Positions 54,513-63,959 are shown, counted from the stretch's first letter. The stretch is DNA of 64,000 nucleotides from Penaeicola halotolerans (GCF_016464625.1 NZ_JAEAGO010000003.1:620001-684000); one strand, 5' to 3'. Notes: a model not told the origin generated them from the letters alone. Numbers and translations: made by a program.

Positions 54513-54540
54513 TCCACCACTTTCTACCACTTTCTACCAC
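54507..54540 (-). promoter_or_regulatory. MraZ operator: 10-bp direct repeats
   Basis: On the minus strand GTGG recurs at exact 10-bp steps (54540, 54530, 54520) with a weaker GTGA at 54510. The sequence TAGAAAGTGG is repeated. Equally spaced GTGG/TGGG boxes just upstream of mraZ are the known MraZ target. Confidence 0.8.
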
Positions 54541-54858
54541 ATTTTTCATAAACTTATCGAGAATGCAAGAATTTTACAATAGAAAGCGAGATTTTTTCTT
54601 GGAAAAAGCTGAAAACTTTACCGTCCTAAATCGCTTAATGTTAGCATTTTAGATATGAGATGGCTCTCATAGGTTAGAAAGTGGGAAATAAAGGGGCAGT
54701 ATACTCTATCTGCTGTGTTGTAAAGCAAATTTTAGATGGAAAAAATAATTACCCTATCGATTTTGTGGAATTATAATTTGACCGAAAATGTTAAATTTGA
54801 TCTCGAAAAAAATATTAATTTCCATTTTCATTAATCAACTGATAGTCAAATTGAACTT

Positions 54859-56112
54859 ATGAACACTCAAAAATCATTTTCCGCGATTTTCACCTTGTTA
54901 TTATCTTCTCTCCTACTTTTTAGTTGTGGTGGCGGAACAGAAAATACTAACCAAACACTCAGTACTGGCACGTGGCGCGCAGTCATCCAAACCCAAGGTG
55001 TAGAGGTTCCTTTTAACTTTGAAGTATCCCCTGTAGAAAATGGTAAATACGCTATCACTTTGATCAATGGTGAAGAAAGACTTTTGGCAGATGAAGTAGC
55101 TCCTAAAGGAGACAGCCTTTATATCCAAATGCACATCTTCGATGCTTCCATCAGAGCAAAAATCACCTCAGAAGGACTTACGGGTACATGGAGTAAAGAT
55201 TATGTAGAAGATTACATTTTGCCTTTTTCCGCTACGCCAAATAATGAGACGAGATTTGAAGTAGCTGCAGAGACTTCTCCAGAGGATTTTTCTGGTGAGT
55301 GGGCCATCACCATCACCAAGGATGACGGTAAGTCCTACCCTGCACTTGGGATCTTCGAGCAAAATGGTCAAGAGATCAGCGGAACAGTGATGACCAATAC
55401 CGGTGACTATCGCTACCTAGTAGGAAATGTATCTGGAAAATCACTTTACTTAAGCACCTTCGATGGAGAGCATGCTTATCTATTCAAAGCAACAAAAAAT
55501 GATGACGAAACGCTAAAAGGTGAGTTCTTTTTGGGCAAAACTGGCTACAGAACTTGGGAAGCAAAGAGAGACTCAACTTTCTCACTGAGTGATTCTTACA
55601 CACTGACCTACTTGAAGGAAGGTTATGATAAGTTTGATTTTACTTTCAAAAATATGACTGGAGAAGATGTCTCACTCTCTGATCCTAAATATCAAGGTAA
55701 AGTCGTCCTCGTACAGATCTTCGGCACATGGTGTCCTAACTGTATGGATGAGACTAAATACCTCGCAAAGTGGTATGAAGAAAACAAAGACAGAGGTGTC
55801 GAAATCATTGCACTTTCCTTTGAACAGAAAAATGACTACGACTATGCCAAGTCTAGAATATCGCGTATCCAAGAGCGAATCGGAGCTAAATATGAGTTCT
55901 TGTTTGCGGGATCATCAGACAATGAAGAAGCTGCCAAATCACTCCCAATGCTCAATGCAGTGGTCTCCTTTCCTACGCTGATCTATGTAGATAAAAAGGG
56001 TGAGGTAGCCAAGATTCACACAGGATTTAGCGGGCCTGGTACGGGATCCTACTATGACAAATGGGTGAAGGAACACAATGAGCTAGTAGATGGACTGCTA
56101 GGACAAGAATAA
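54859..56112 (+). CDS. TlpA-like thioredoxin-fold lipoprotein
   Basis: 417 residues. Lipoprotein signal with lipobox LLFSC (Cys about residue 23) followed by GGG. The N-terminal half (about 35-240) is a beta-rich region of unknown function; the C-terminal half (about 255-400) is a TlpA/AhpC-type thioredoxin domain with the redox site WCPNC and the cis-Pro region SFPTLIYVD. It probably reduces or exchanges disulfides of proteins in the periplasm or at the membrane. Separate unit, divergent from mraZ. Confidence 0.9.
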   Translation: MNTQKSFSAIFTLLLSSLLLFSCGGGTENTNQTLSTGTWRAVIQTQGVEVPFNFEVSPVENGKYAITLINGEERLLADEVAPKGDSLYIQMHIFDASIRAKITSEGLTGTWSKDYVEDYILPFSATPNNETRFEVAAETSPEDFSGEWAITITKDDGKSYPALGIFEQNGQEISGTVMTNTGDYRYLVGNVSGKSLYLSTFDGEHAYLFKATKNDDETLKGEFFLGKTGYRTWEAKRDSTFSLSDSYTLTYLKEGYDKFDFTFKNMTGEDVSLSDPKYQGKVVLVQIFGTWCPNCMDETKYLAKWYEENKDRGVEIIALSFEQKNDYDYAKSRISRIQERIGAKYEFLFAGSSDNEEAAKSLPMLNAVVSFPTLIYVDKKGEVAKIHTGFSGPGTGSYYDKWVKEHNELVDGLLGQE

Positions 56113-56131
56113 TCGCTAGCAAGACAGAATC

Positions 56132-56167
56132 TAAATCCTCATTGAGCTCAGCCTTAGTGAGGATTTA
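56132..56167. terminator. Bidirectional intrinsic terminator
   Basis: Perfect 10-bp stem (56132-56141 / 56158-56167; TAAATCCTCA arm) followed by T run. It includes the stop codon of the converging kinase gene. Confidence 0.75.
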
Positions 56168-56935
56168 TTTTTTCACCTCAGCATAAGGCTTTCTCCAAAG
56201 CCTCTTAACCTTTCGCCAAAGTCCATCTTTATTTAAAAAATCTCTTCTATACTTTTCAAAAAGTGGCCAAAGTACCGCTTCATCACCTTTATTGATTTTG
56301 ATATATTCCTTGACCATCTTCTCTAAAAGAGGCGCTGGAAAATGCAGCCTTGAGAAGTTTTTCACACCCAGTGTAAGTGGCATTTTCGTTCTGACCATCC
56401 GATTATTATCAATCAGTGAAAATATAAATTTGCCATTTTTATACTTGAAAAGTACGTTTTCAATATTGAAGTCTACATGATAGATATCATGCTTGTGTAA
56501 CTTAGTAGCAAAAACCGCTATGTCACGTACAAACTCATCCTGCTGCTCCTGTGAGAGATATATTACCTCACTGATAGGCTCGAACTTGGTGTATTTAGCG
56601 ATAAAATAACTATTAACCAACAGCCCAAATCTAAAGCACTCTACATAGGCTACAGGCTTAGGAGTATTGATTCCTAAACTTAAAAAAAGCATGGCATTGT
56701 CATAAGCTCGCTTCGCCTTTGAATCCCTCAGCCATGAGTATGCAAACTTATTGATGAGTACTATCCTACCAAAAGACTTGACGACAAGCTTACGTTTATT
56801 TGTCTTCATCTTCTTGACGAGGTTTCTCTTATTATGGAGGATCTTTCCTTTCTTTTTCCTCATGCGCTTGTCTACATGCTCGACAAACTCACGTAAATCT
56901 TCGAATTCAGGATTGATGACTACCTTCTTTTTCAT
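56165..56935 (-). CDS. Kdo/WaaP-type lipopolysaccharide kinase-like protein
   Basis: 256 residues, very basic at the N-terminus. The kinase-like fold is shown by VVKSFG (ATP-binding Lys), the catalytic loop IYHVDFNIENVLF (HxDx4N) and LIDNNRM as the DFG equivalent. These match the Kdo kinase/WaaP family that phosphorylates the inner lipopolysaccharide core. No signal peptide or membrane helix, so it would act at the inner face of the membrane. Convergent with the TlpA-like gene. The acceptor is inferred, not shown. Confidence 0.8.
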   Translation of the reverse strand: MKKKVVINPEFEDLREFVEHVDKRMRKKKGKILHNKRNLVKKMKTNKRKLVVKSFGRIVLINKFAYSWLRDSKAKRAYDNAMLFLSLGINTPKPVAYVECFRFGLLVNSYFIAKYTKFEPISEVIYLSQEQQDEFVRDIAVFATKLHKHDIYHVDFNIENVLFKYKNGKFIFSLIDNNRMVRTKMPLTLGVKNFSRLHFPAPLLEKMVKEYIKINKGDEAVLWPLFEKYRRDFLNKDGLWRKVKRLWRKPYAEVKK

Positions 56936-56991
56936 TTGATGCTTTTGACCCGTAAAAAATATTTGTGCTAAGGTAGAAAAATCTCTTAGAT

Positions 56992-57966
56992 CTATTTTTT
57001 TCTAGAGATGGTAAATTCCACCAAGTCTGTCAGGGCTTGCTTATAGACAGAGTCTGGAAAATCAGCTAAAATAGCCAGTGCTTCTTGATGATAAGCATTC
57101 ATTTTCTCAGTAGCATACTCCAGTCCACCAGAGTTTTTTACAAATGAGATTACTTCGTCTACCTTACTTCGCTTGTTTCCTTGATTTTTGACGATGTAGA
57201 TGATACGTTTCTTATCTAACCAAGAGGCTTTTTGCAAAGCATAGATCAGCGGAAGCGTCATTTTTTTCTCTTTGATATCGATACCCAGCGGCTTTCCTAT
57301 CTCAGAAGTTCCATAGTCAAAGAGGTCATCCTTTATCTGAAAAGCCATCCCAATCTTTTCACCAAAGCTTCTCATTTTTTCGATGGTCTCTTTGTCTTGA
57401 CCAGCAGTAGCGGCTCCCACAGCACAGCATGAGGCGATCAGTGAGGCTGTCTTTTGCTTGATGATCTGATAGTAAACTTCCTCTGTGATATCCAGATTTC
57501 TTGCTTTAGCCATTTGAAGAAGCTCTCCTTCGCTCATTTCTCTCACGGCATTTGAGACGATCTTAAGCAAGTCAAAGTCTCCATTATCTACACTGAGCAG
57601 CAGTCCTCTAGACAGCAAGTAATCTCCTACTAAGACAGCTATTTTGTTTTTCCAGAGGGCATTGATAGAAAAAAATCCACGTCTGTAGTCTGCATCATCT
57701 ACAACATCGTCATGTACAAGCGTAGCTGTATGTAATAGCTCGATCAAAGCCGCGCCTCTAAAAGTCTCTTCTTTGATACCACCATTGACTCCAGCCGTCA
57801 AAAAAACGAACATGGGACGCATCTGCTTTCCTTTTCGCTTGACGATGTAGCCCATGATCTGGTCTAAAAGCAGGACGTTACTTTTCATAAAAGAGCGGAA
57901 TTTCTTTTCGAATTCCTGCATCTCAGAAGCGATGGGTGCCTGTATATCTTTTAGTTGGAGTGCCAT
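56992..57966 (-). CDS. Trans-polyprenyl diphosphate synthase
   Basis: 324 residues, all-helical. The two Asp-rich motifs are DDVVDD (in LVHDDVVDDADYRRG, about 88-102) and DDLFD (about 215-219, KDDLFDYG); KGKQMRP near residue 45 binds the isopentenyl diphosphate. This is the long-chain (octa-/hepta-/solanesyl) type that makes the menaquinone side chain, the usual quinone of this phylum. It lies 56 bp from the Kdo-kinase-like gene on the same strand. Confidence 0.92.
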   Translation of the reverse strand: MALQLKDIQAPIASEMQEFEKKFRSFMKSNVLLLDQIMGYIVKRKGKQMRPMFVFLTAGVNGGIKEETFRGAALIELLHTATLVHDDVVDDADYRRGFFSINALWKNKIAVLVGDYLLSRGLLLSVDNGDFDLLKIVSNAVREMSEGELLQMAKARNLDITEEVYYQIIKQKTASLIASCCAVGAATAGQDKETIEKMRSFGEKIGMAFQIKDDLFDYGTSEIGKPLGIDIKEKKMTLPLIYALQKASWLDKKRIIYIVKNQGNKRSKVDEVISFVKNSGGLEYATEKMNAYHQEALAILADFPDSVYKQALTDLVEFTISRKK

Positions 57967-58081
57967 GTAGGATTAGATGCTGCAATAATAAATACTTTGC
58001 CCCCTATCACAAAATAAATGGAGGCATTTGTCTGGCTTTGTAACGGCTTGTTAGGCTAATTTGATTCCAAAAATGAGGAAT

Positions 58082-59014
58082 TTAATATCCCCATGAGATT
58101 TTAAGTGAGACATAGCTGTGCCCAAGTGACCTGGTCGTCTCTGGGCTATTGCGATGAAAGACGACTTGATAGATCGCTACCTCTCCACCTAAATTAACCC
58201 CCAGATGCCATGATGTCACAAAACTACTGGGAGTCGCTTGTATAAAGGTGTCTGGATTCGCGACTCCTCCGGTGATCAGCGAATTTCGAAGGACTGCTTT
58301 GACTTCATATCCTCCAAAGAAAAAAAGCTCTGGCGCTGTGTAGTTATCCGCAACTCTAGCTCCTATAAATTTACTATCCTTGAGCACATTGTATTTACCT
58401 CCCCTGAAGCTAAAGCCTGTGGCTAGATCATTGTACACGGTTCCAGCGCGACCCTTTCCATACCCAAATAGATCAAAACCCTCCCACTCGTAGATCCGCT
58501 GCATGTAACGCGCCTCTACATTGAAGAGGAGCATATTAGTCAACTCTGTATCCCACCCTATAGGCTGAGGAAACTTCAGTATTCGATGATAAAGTCGCTG
58601 CAAACCTCCTCCGCCAGAGGCCGGACCTACTACGCCTATCATCAAGTCTGTCTCTAAAACACTCTTTTCTTTAACTTTCAAAAAACCAGGTTTGACATAG
58701 AGCATCCCTGCATAAGGCCTAGTCTTGAAAGTAGTATCCAAAAAGATAAACTCTGGTGTGTAAATCTGCTGTGAAAAAGATAGCTTGAAAATGATTTTAT
58801 CCCGATTACGAATAGTATCTTCTGGCTGTATCAATCCGTAGTAGTTGAGAAAAAGCCCATTGCTATAATATCGATCTTTGTTGACAAAGACATATGCATC
58901 ATTATCACTTACGATTTCTATTTCATTGTATCTCAAAAATGTCTTTTGGGCAACAGCTTGAGAAGTAAGCACAACTAATCCCAGGATGAGTAGGTAGAAG
59001 AATTTATTATACAC
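58082..59014 (-). CDS. LpxR-like lipid A 3'-O-deacylase
   Basis: 310 residues from the GTG at 59014, which gives a clean signal peptide (MYNKFFYLLILGLVV...ending AVAQ); a GTG 17 codons upstream is also in frame. The mature N-terminal motif SDNDAYVFVNKDRYYSNG matches the LpxR active-site region (Asn-Asp and Asp-Arg-Tyr-Tyr). The rest has alternating aromatic strands ending LKISWGY as in outer membrane barrels. LpxR removes the 3'-acyloxyacyl chain of lipid A at the outer surface. The gene is monocistronic. Confidence 0.85.
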   Translation of the reverse strand: MYNKFFYLLILGLVVLTSQAVAQKTFLRYNEIEIVSDNDAYVFVNKDRYYSNGLFLNYYGLIQPEDTIRNRDKIIFKLSFSQQIYTPEFIFLDTTFKTRPYAGMLYVKPGFLKVKEKSVLETDLMIGVVGPASGGGGLQRLYHRILKFPQPIGWDTELTNMLLFNVEARYMQRIYEWEGFDLFGYGKGRAGTVYNDLATGFSFRGGKYNVLKDSKFIGARVADNYTAPELFFFGGYEVKAVLRNSLITGGVANPDTFIQATPSSFVTSWHLGVNLGGEVAIYQVVFHRNSPETTRSLGHSYVSLKISWGY

Positions 59015-59133
59015 AGACCTATCTTTTGTATTTTTTCCAAAGTAAATGAAATGTCTCAATAACACAATCTACTATCTAATGATAAGTTTACATGACAGGA
59101 TAAAATCTCGCTTAAGTGATTCACAGAGATAAT

Positions 59134-59163
59134 CTGTGAGCTATTCAATTTTGCTTATATTTG
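59134..59163 (+). promoter_or_regulatory. Promoter of the acyltransferase-gpsA operon
   Basis: TATATTTG at 59156-59163 is a full -7 match; CTG at 59134-59136 is one base off TTG with a 19-nt spacer. It lies 19 bp before the ATG. Confidence 0.6.
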
Positions 59164-59182
59164 ACCTTCTAAACACAGTAAC

Positions 59183-60871
59183 ATGGAGCCTCAGGCTATA
59201 GCATATACAAAGAAAAAATACAGCCCTATCCTACCTACTCACCAAGAGTGGCCAGTGATGAAACTAGCCAAAAATAGGAAGGAATTCATCCTAGAGGTGA
59301 TAGATGCAAGCAAAAAAAGGATTCAAGACCTCACTGGAGAAGGTAGCCTGCTCAAAGAAGAGCTAGAGCTGACCATGTACCGTGAAAAACTCCGTCTTAA
59401 AGAAAATCCTTGGCTGGTAGATCCTGATGATGAGGGGCCATTTTGGAATAAAATTAGGTCTCGACTTGTCACTTTAGCAAATGAGAAGTCTACTACTGAG
59501 AAAGACTACAAAGAACTGTTAGAAGAAATCACTTCTCGCTACACCAACGAGATCGCCAGTAATTTCAAGCCTAATCATTATAAATTCACTAGAAGGCTAG
59601 TCACTTTTGGCTTCTCTAGATTGCTCAATGCTTCAAGAGTAAAAGGCTTCAAGTCCTTTTGGAGCAATCAATACTCCCTCCAAGACAAGATCCATATCAC
59701 AGGCGAAACAGAACACATCAGGAAGCTTGCTGCGAAGGGTACTATCGTGATGGTTCCTACCCACTTTAGCAACATTGATTCTATTTTGATCGGCTGGGTG
59801 ATCAGTACGCTTGGACTACCACCATTTATTTACGGGGCAGGTCTAAACTTATTTAATATCCAGCTATTTGCTTACTTCATGAATAGTCTGGGTGCTTACA
59901 AAGTCGATAGACGAAAGAAAAATCTCGTCTACATAGAAACGCTGAAAGCTTATTCATCTCAAGCCATCCAAGCGGGATGTCACAGCTTGTTTTTCCCTGG
60001 AGGTACACGCTCACGCTCGGGCAAGATCGAAAGTAAAGTAAAACTTGGTCTACTAAGTACCGCTGTAGAAGCGCAAAGAGCCAACTATCAAAAGCATGGA
60101 GATAAGGCGCAAAGAGTGTTTATAGTACCAGTGACATTAAACTATCACTTCGTACTGGAAGCCCCTGGTATGATCAAAGAATACCTCAAACAAAGTGGTC
60201 AGGAGCGATTCTATGTGGAAAATGATGAATACTCTAACTCTTACAAAATCGTCAAATTCTTAATCAAATTTTTCACTAAAGGCTCAGATATATCGGTCTC
60301 TATTGGGAAGCCTCTGGATGTTTTGGGCAACTATGTAGATGAAGAAGGAAATAGCTTAGATAAAAAAGGTAGAGTAATCGATACAAAAGATTACTTCATA
60401 TCAGAAGGTGAGGTCAATGTAGACAAACAGCGAGAGGAAGAATATACAGCCCGACTTGGAGATATTTTAGTGAAGGAATATCATCGTATCAATCGAGTTT
60501 TCTCTAGCCACATCGCTGCTTTTACAGCATTTCAGTTGATTAAGAAAAAGAATAAAAAGCTAGACCTTTACAACTTACTCAGGCTTCCAGAGGAAGATTT
60601 GATCATACCTGCTGATGAGTACCTTGAGATGTTTGATAAGGTCAGAGAAGAAGTATTCAAGTTACACAAGTATGGTAAAGTAGGCATCGCACCACACCTC
60701 ACGCGATCACTAGAAGAAGTGATGGATCATGGATTTGCCAATGTGGGCATGTACCACGCCAAACGCACTTTGACTAGAAATACACAAGGAGATGTCATCA
60801 CAGAAGATTTGACTTTACTTTATTTTTATCACAACAGACTAGACGGATATGGACTTGAGAAACTCTTCTGA
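59183..60871 (+). CDS. PlsC/GPAT-type phospholipid acyltransferase, long form
   Basis: 562 residues. The acyltransferase core (about 170-370) has the catalytic HxxxxD as HFSNID, then the SFLFFPGGTRSRSGK phosphate-binding motif and the LGLLSTAVEA segment. About 170 N-terminal and 190 C-terminal residues flank the core, longer than PlsC and closer in size to bacterial GPAT enzymes. No clear membrane helix. It probably acylates glycerol 3-phosphate or lysophosphatidate. The stop overlaps the start of gpsA by 23 bp in another frame, joining precursor and acylation genes. Confidence 0.85.
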   Translation: MEPQAIAYTKKKYSPILPTHQEWPVMKLAKNRKEFILEVIDASKKRIQDLTGEGSLLKEELELTMYREKLRLKENPWLVDPDDEGPFWNKIRSRLVTLANEKSTTEKDYKELLEEITSRYTNEIASNFKPNHYKFTRRLVTFGFSRLLNASRVKGFKSFWSNQYSLQDKIHITGETEHIRKLAAKGTIVMVPTHFSNIDSILIGWVISTLGLPPFIYGAGLNLFNIQLFAYFMNSLGAYKVDRRKKNLVYIETLKAYSSQAIQAGCHSLFFPGGTRSRSGKIESKVKLGLLSTAVEAQRANYQKHGDKAQRVFIVPVTLNYHFVLEAPGMIKEYLKQSGQERFYVENDEYSNSYKIVKFLIKFFTKGSDISVSIGKPLDVLGNYVDEEGNSLDKKGRVIDTKDYFISEGEVNVDKQREEEYTARLGDILVKEYHRINRVFSSHIAAFTAFQLIKKKNKKLDLYNLLRLPEEDLIIPADEYLEMFDKVREEVFKLHKYGKVGIAPHLTRSLEEVMDHGFANVGMYHAKRTLTRNTQGDVITEDLTLLYFYHNRLDGYGLEKLF

Positions 60872-61901
60872 GAAAAAAGTAGGTGTCATAGGAGCGGGGA
60901 GTTTTGGCACAGTCATCGCCAACATGCTGGCCGAAAAAAACAAAGTCATCTTATTTGCCCGTAAACCAGAAATCGTCAAAGAGATCAATGAAAAAGGCAC
61001 TGTAGAAGGCCGGCAGATGCATGCCAACATAGAAGCTACAGGCGATCAAGAGTATCTAGCGAGTCAGTGTCAGGTGATCTTCCCTATCGTCTCCTCCACG
61101 GGTTTTAGAGAGGTGATTAGGTCTTTTTCACCGTTTTTACATCCTTATCATATACTCATCCACGGTACTAAAGGTCTAGATCTAGCCCATCATCTAGAAG
61201 AGGAAGGACAGCCCATTCGCGTCACCAGAGAAGATATCAAGACGATGAGTGAAGTGATCTTGGAAGAAACTGTAGTCGTGAGAGTAGGTTGCTTAGCGGG
61301 GCCCAATCTCGCCAAAGAGATGGCTATGAAACAACCCGCTGCCACAGTCATTGCTAGTAAATACAATGAAGTCATACTCGAGGGACAACGTCTCCTAAGA
61401 TCTGATCGATTTCAGGTATATGGCAATAAAGATCTCATCGGTGTAGAACTTAGTGGTGTATTGAAAAATATCATTGCGATAGCAGCTGGCGCACTTAGTG
61501 GCATGGGACTGGGTGAAAATGCTCGCGCATTACTCATCTCTAGAGGTATGGTGGAGACGATCTATCTCGGCAATGCACTGGGCGGAAGCACCAAATCGTT
61601 TATAGGGCTTGCCGGCATCGGAGACCTCGTGGCTACTTGTTCTTCTAATCTGAGTAGAAACTTCACGGTAGGATTTAGACTTGCCAAAGGAGAAAGCCTC
61701 TCAGATATTACAGCTACTATGGAAGAAACGGCCGAAGGGATCAACACAATTCGGATCATGAAGCAATTGATAGAAAATAGCAACGTGAGAGCGCCTATCA
61801 CGGAGAATTTGTATAAAGTACTTTTTGAGGGCATGAAAGTGGAAGAAGCCCTACAGTATTTGATGAAATATCCTTTCAATGTAGATGTAGACTTTCTATA
61901 A
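60849..61901 (+). CDS. gpsA: Glycerol-3-phosphate dehydrogenase [NAD(P)+]
   Basis: 350 residues. NAD(P)-binding GAGSFGTVIANML (about 15-27), GPNLAKEM, the catalytic Lys in ELSGVLKNIIAIAAGAL, and the substrate loop GLGDLVATC-like GIGDLVATCSS are canonical. It reduces dihydroxyacetone phosphate to sn-glycerol 3-phosphate, the backbone of phospholipids. The ATG at 60849 lies inside the acyltransferase gene, so the two are translationally coupled. Confidence 0.96.
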   Translation: MDLRNSSEKKVGVIGAGSFGTVIANMLAEKNKVILFARKPEIVKEINEKGTVEGRQMHANIEATGDQEYLASQCQVIFPIVSSTGFREVIRSFSPFLHPYHILIHGTKGLDLAHHLEEEGQPIRVTREDIKTMSEVILEETVVVRVGCLAGPNLAKEMAMKQPAATVIASKYNEVILEGQRLLRSDRFQVYGNKDLIGVELSGVLKNIIAIAAGALSGMGLGENARALLISRGMVETIYLGNALGGSTKSFIGLAGIGDLVATCSSNLSRNFTVGFRLAKGESLSDITATMEETAEGINTIRIMKQLIENSNVRAPITENLYKVLFEGMKVEEALQYLMKYPFNVDVDFL

Positions 61902-61991
61902 AATCAGTCGCATAAAATTTGCAGTGAAATAGTAGACTCTTGATTGAGATAAGCGTTTCTTTGCTATCTTGAGTTGAAACTTCTCTGAAAA

Positions 61992-63959
61992 TTGCAAAAA
62001 AATATACTATATAGTCTGCTTATTGGATTGCTCCTTTGGGGATCTAGTCTTTGTGCGCATGCGCAGGAAACTAAGCGGGTCTACAAGTATGATACGGTTC
62101 GAGTAGAAAAAGGCTCCTATATCATGTTAGGAGATAGCGTAGTGAGATTTAAAAAAGACACTACGCTGATTCTCATTGACTCTCTCAACTATCGACTAAA
62201 AGGCAAACCTGGAGAGGATTTTTATAAAAGGTTAAAAGATAGAGCCTATCGCACAAAACTCACTAAAGAACTTTTTGATCTCCTCATCACCAGCCCTAGA
62301 GAAGAGATATTACCATCGGATACTACTAGTTTGTTTGAAATAGAAAATCCCTTCAGCCGCTATCAAGGCAATATCATCGATAGTATCCGCATAAAACAGC
62401 TGGAAATCTTTGGTCCCAAATTCAGTGATACTACAAGGCAAGCAAAAGTCATATTTGAAAAAATAGCCAATAAGCTCCATATCAATACTAGAGAGCGTAT
62501 CATTCGCAATAATCTGACAATCAGACAAGGGGAGACTTTAGATCCTCAGCAAATGCAAGACGCTGAGCGTGTCATCAGAGAACTCCCCTTCATACAAGAT
62601 GCTAGAATAGTGCCTATGCGAGCAGACAGCAGCAACACTGATTTTTTACTAATGACCAAAGATGTATTTGCCTTTTCATTTGGAGGAAGTATCAATAATC
62701 GAGGGGGAAGTCTAGAGCTAGATCATAAAAATCTCTTCGGCATAGGGCATGAATTGAGAAATAACTTCATTTGGGACAATCGATTTGAACAAGAGTTTGG
62801 CTATGAAATCGCCTACATCATGCCTAATATCAGGAGATCTTTCATCACCGCTGAAATAGGCTACTATGACACCTACTTCCAGCAATATCAAGGCGTTCGA
62901 CTATCAAGAAACTTTGTGACGCCTCAGATCAAATATGCGGGAGGAGTTCATATCAATCAGCAAACGCTACGAGAGCCATTTTTTTTATTAAGTGAAAACA
63001 GGATAGACACCGTCCTCAGTCGTTTCAATGAACAGGATATTTGGTTAGCCCGAGCTTTTAAGCTTAACTTTCTTGAAAAGGAAGCATCAGACAGGACAAG
63101 ACTCATCATCGCTGCCAGACACCTTAGATATGACTACAGTGAGCGGCCACCTGTGACGGAAGACTTCAATCAGTTTTTTCAAAATAGAAGCCTAAACCTA
63201 TTCTCAGTAGGAATCTCTACGAGAAGGTACTATAGAGATCAACTCATTTTTGGTTTTGGTCGATCAGAGGATATTCCATATGGTCATCGAGTCAACTTCA
63301 TCTATGGGTATGAAAATAATGAGTTTAACAATCGATATTTTGCGAGTGCACAAGTAGCCAAAGGAGGCTTCATTTCCAACTTCGGATATCTATATGCAGA
63401 TTTTACAGCAGAGGGATTTTATAGAAAAGGTGAACAGATAGAGCAAGGCTTAGTCAGAGGTAATGCGCTTTACTTTACCAACCTTTTCAAAGTAGGCAGC
63501 TACAGGATGAGGCAGTTTGTCTCGGTCAACTATACCCAAGGCATCAATCGCTTTGGCAATGAATTTCTCACTATCAATAATGGTGTGGATGAAGGCATCC
63601 GTGGATTTAGAAGCAGAGACCTAAGGGGTACTAGACGCTTCTCTGCACAGTTGGAGACAGTTGCTTTCTCACCATCAGACCTACTTGGATTCAGGATTGC
63701 ACCTTATGCATTTATTGACATTGGTGTCTTGGCTGAGCGCAATCAACCTATCCTTCAAGGCAATGCTTATCAAGGAATTGGATTAGGCTTCAGGATCAGA
63801 AATGATAACCTCACCTTCAACACATTTGAGCTAAGACTTAGCTTCTACCCTGATGCTCCACTTGATGTCAATTTCTTTGATTTCAATGTGAGTGGAAATT
63901 CTGTGAGGAGATTTAGAGACTTTGATATCATCGCACCAAGTCCCTCGGTATTTAGATGA
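61992..63959 (+). CDS. BamA/TamA-like outer membrane protein with POTRA domain
   Basis: 655 residues. Signal peptide (about 1-24, ending AHAQ); the start must be the TTG at 61992 because no ATG precedes it. A non-conserved region (about 25-130) is followed by one POTRA-like repeat (about 130-225; LEIFGPKFSDT, RQGETLDPQQMQDAERVIRELPFIQDARIV) and a C-terminal beta-barrel of the surface antigen type ending in FDFNVSGNSV. Fewer POTRA domains than BamA (five) suggest a TamA-like or dedicated outer membrane factor. The role is not known. Confidence 0.82.
   Translation: MQKNILYSLLIGLLLWGSSLCAHAQETKRVYKYDTVRVEKGSYIMLGDSVVRFKKDTTLILIDSLNYRLKGKPGEDFYKRLKDRAYRTKLTKELFDLLITSPREEILPSDTTSLFEIENPFSRYQGNIIDSIRIKQLEIFGPKFSDTTRQAKVIFEKIANKLHINTRERIIRNNLTIRQGETLDPQQMQDAERVIRELPFIQDARIVPMRADSSNTDFLLMTKDVFAFSFGGSINNRGGSLELDHKNLFGIGHELRNNFIWDNRFEQEFGYEIAYIMPNIRRSFITAEIGYYDTYFQQYQGVRLSRNFVTPQIKYAGGVHINQQTLREPFFLLSENRIDTVLSRFNEQDIWLARAFKLNFLEKEASDRTRLIIAARHLRYDYSERPPVTEDFNQFFQNRSLNLFSVGISTRRYYRDQLIFGFGRSEDIPYGHRVNFIYGYENNEFNNRYFASAQVAKGGFISNFGYLYADFTAEGFYRKGEQIEQGLVRGNALYFTNLFKVGSYRMRQFVSVNYTQGINRFGNEFLTINNGVDEGIRGFRSRDLRGTRRFSAQLETVAFSPSDLLGFRIAPYAFIDIGVLAERNQPILQGNAYQGIGLGFRIRNDNLTFNTFELRLSFYPDAPLDVNFFDFNVSGNSVRRFRDFDIIAPSPSVFR

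Larger units (their letters stand above)
54459..54858. other. 400-bp intergenic region between mraZ and the TlpA-like gene
   Basis: Divergent control region. The mraZ-proximal part holds the minus-strand promoter core and MraZ boxes. The rest is A/T-rich; a TAAATTTG at 54792-54799 could serve the plus-strand gene. No gene is recognised. Confidence 0.55.

Noticed and set aside
54777-54799. TTG plus TAAATTTG as promoter of the TlpA-like gene
   Set aside because: The spacer is only 11 nt; kept as a weak mention, not called as a promoter.
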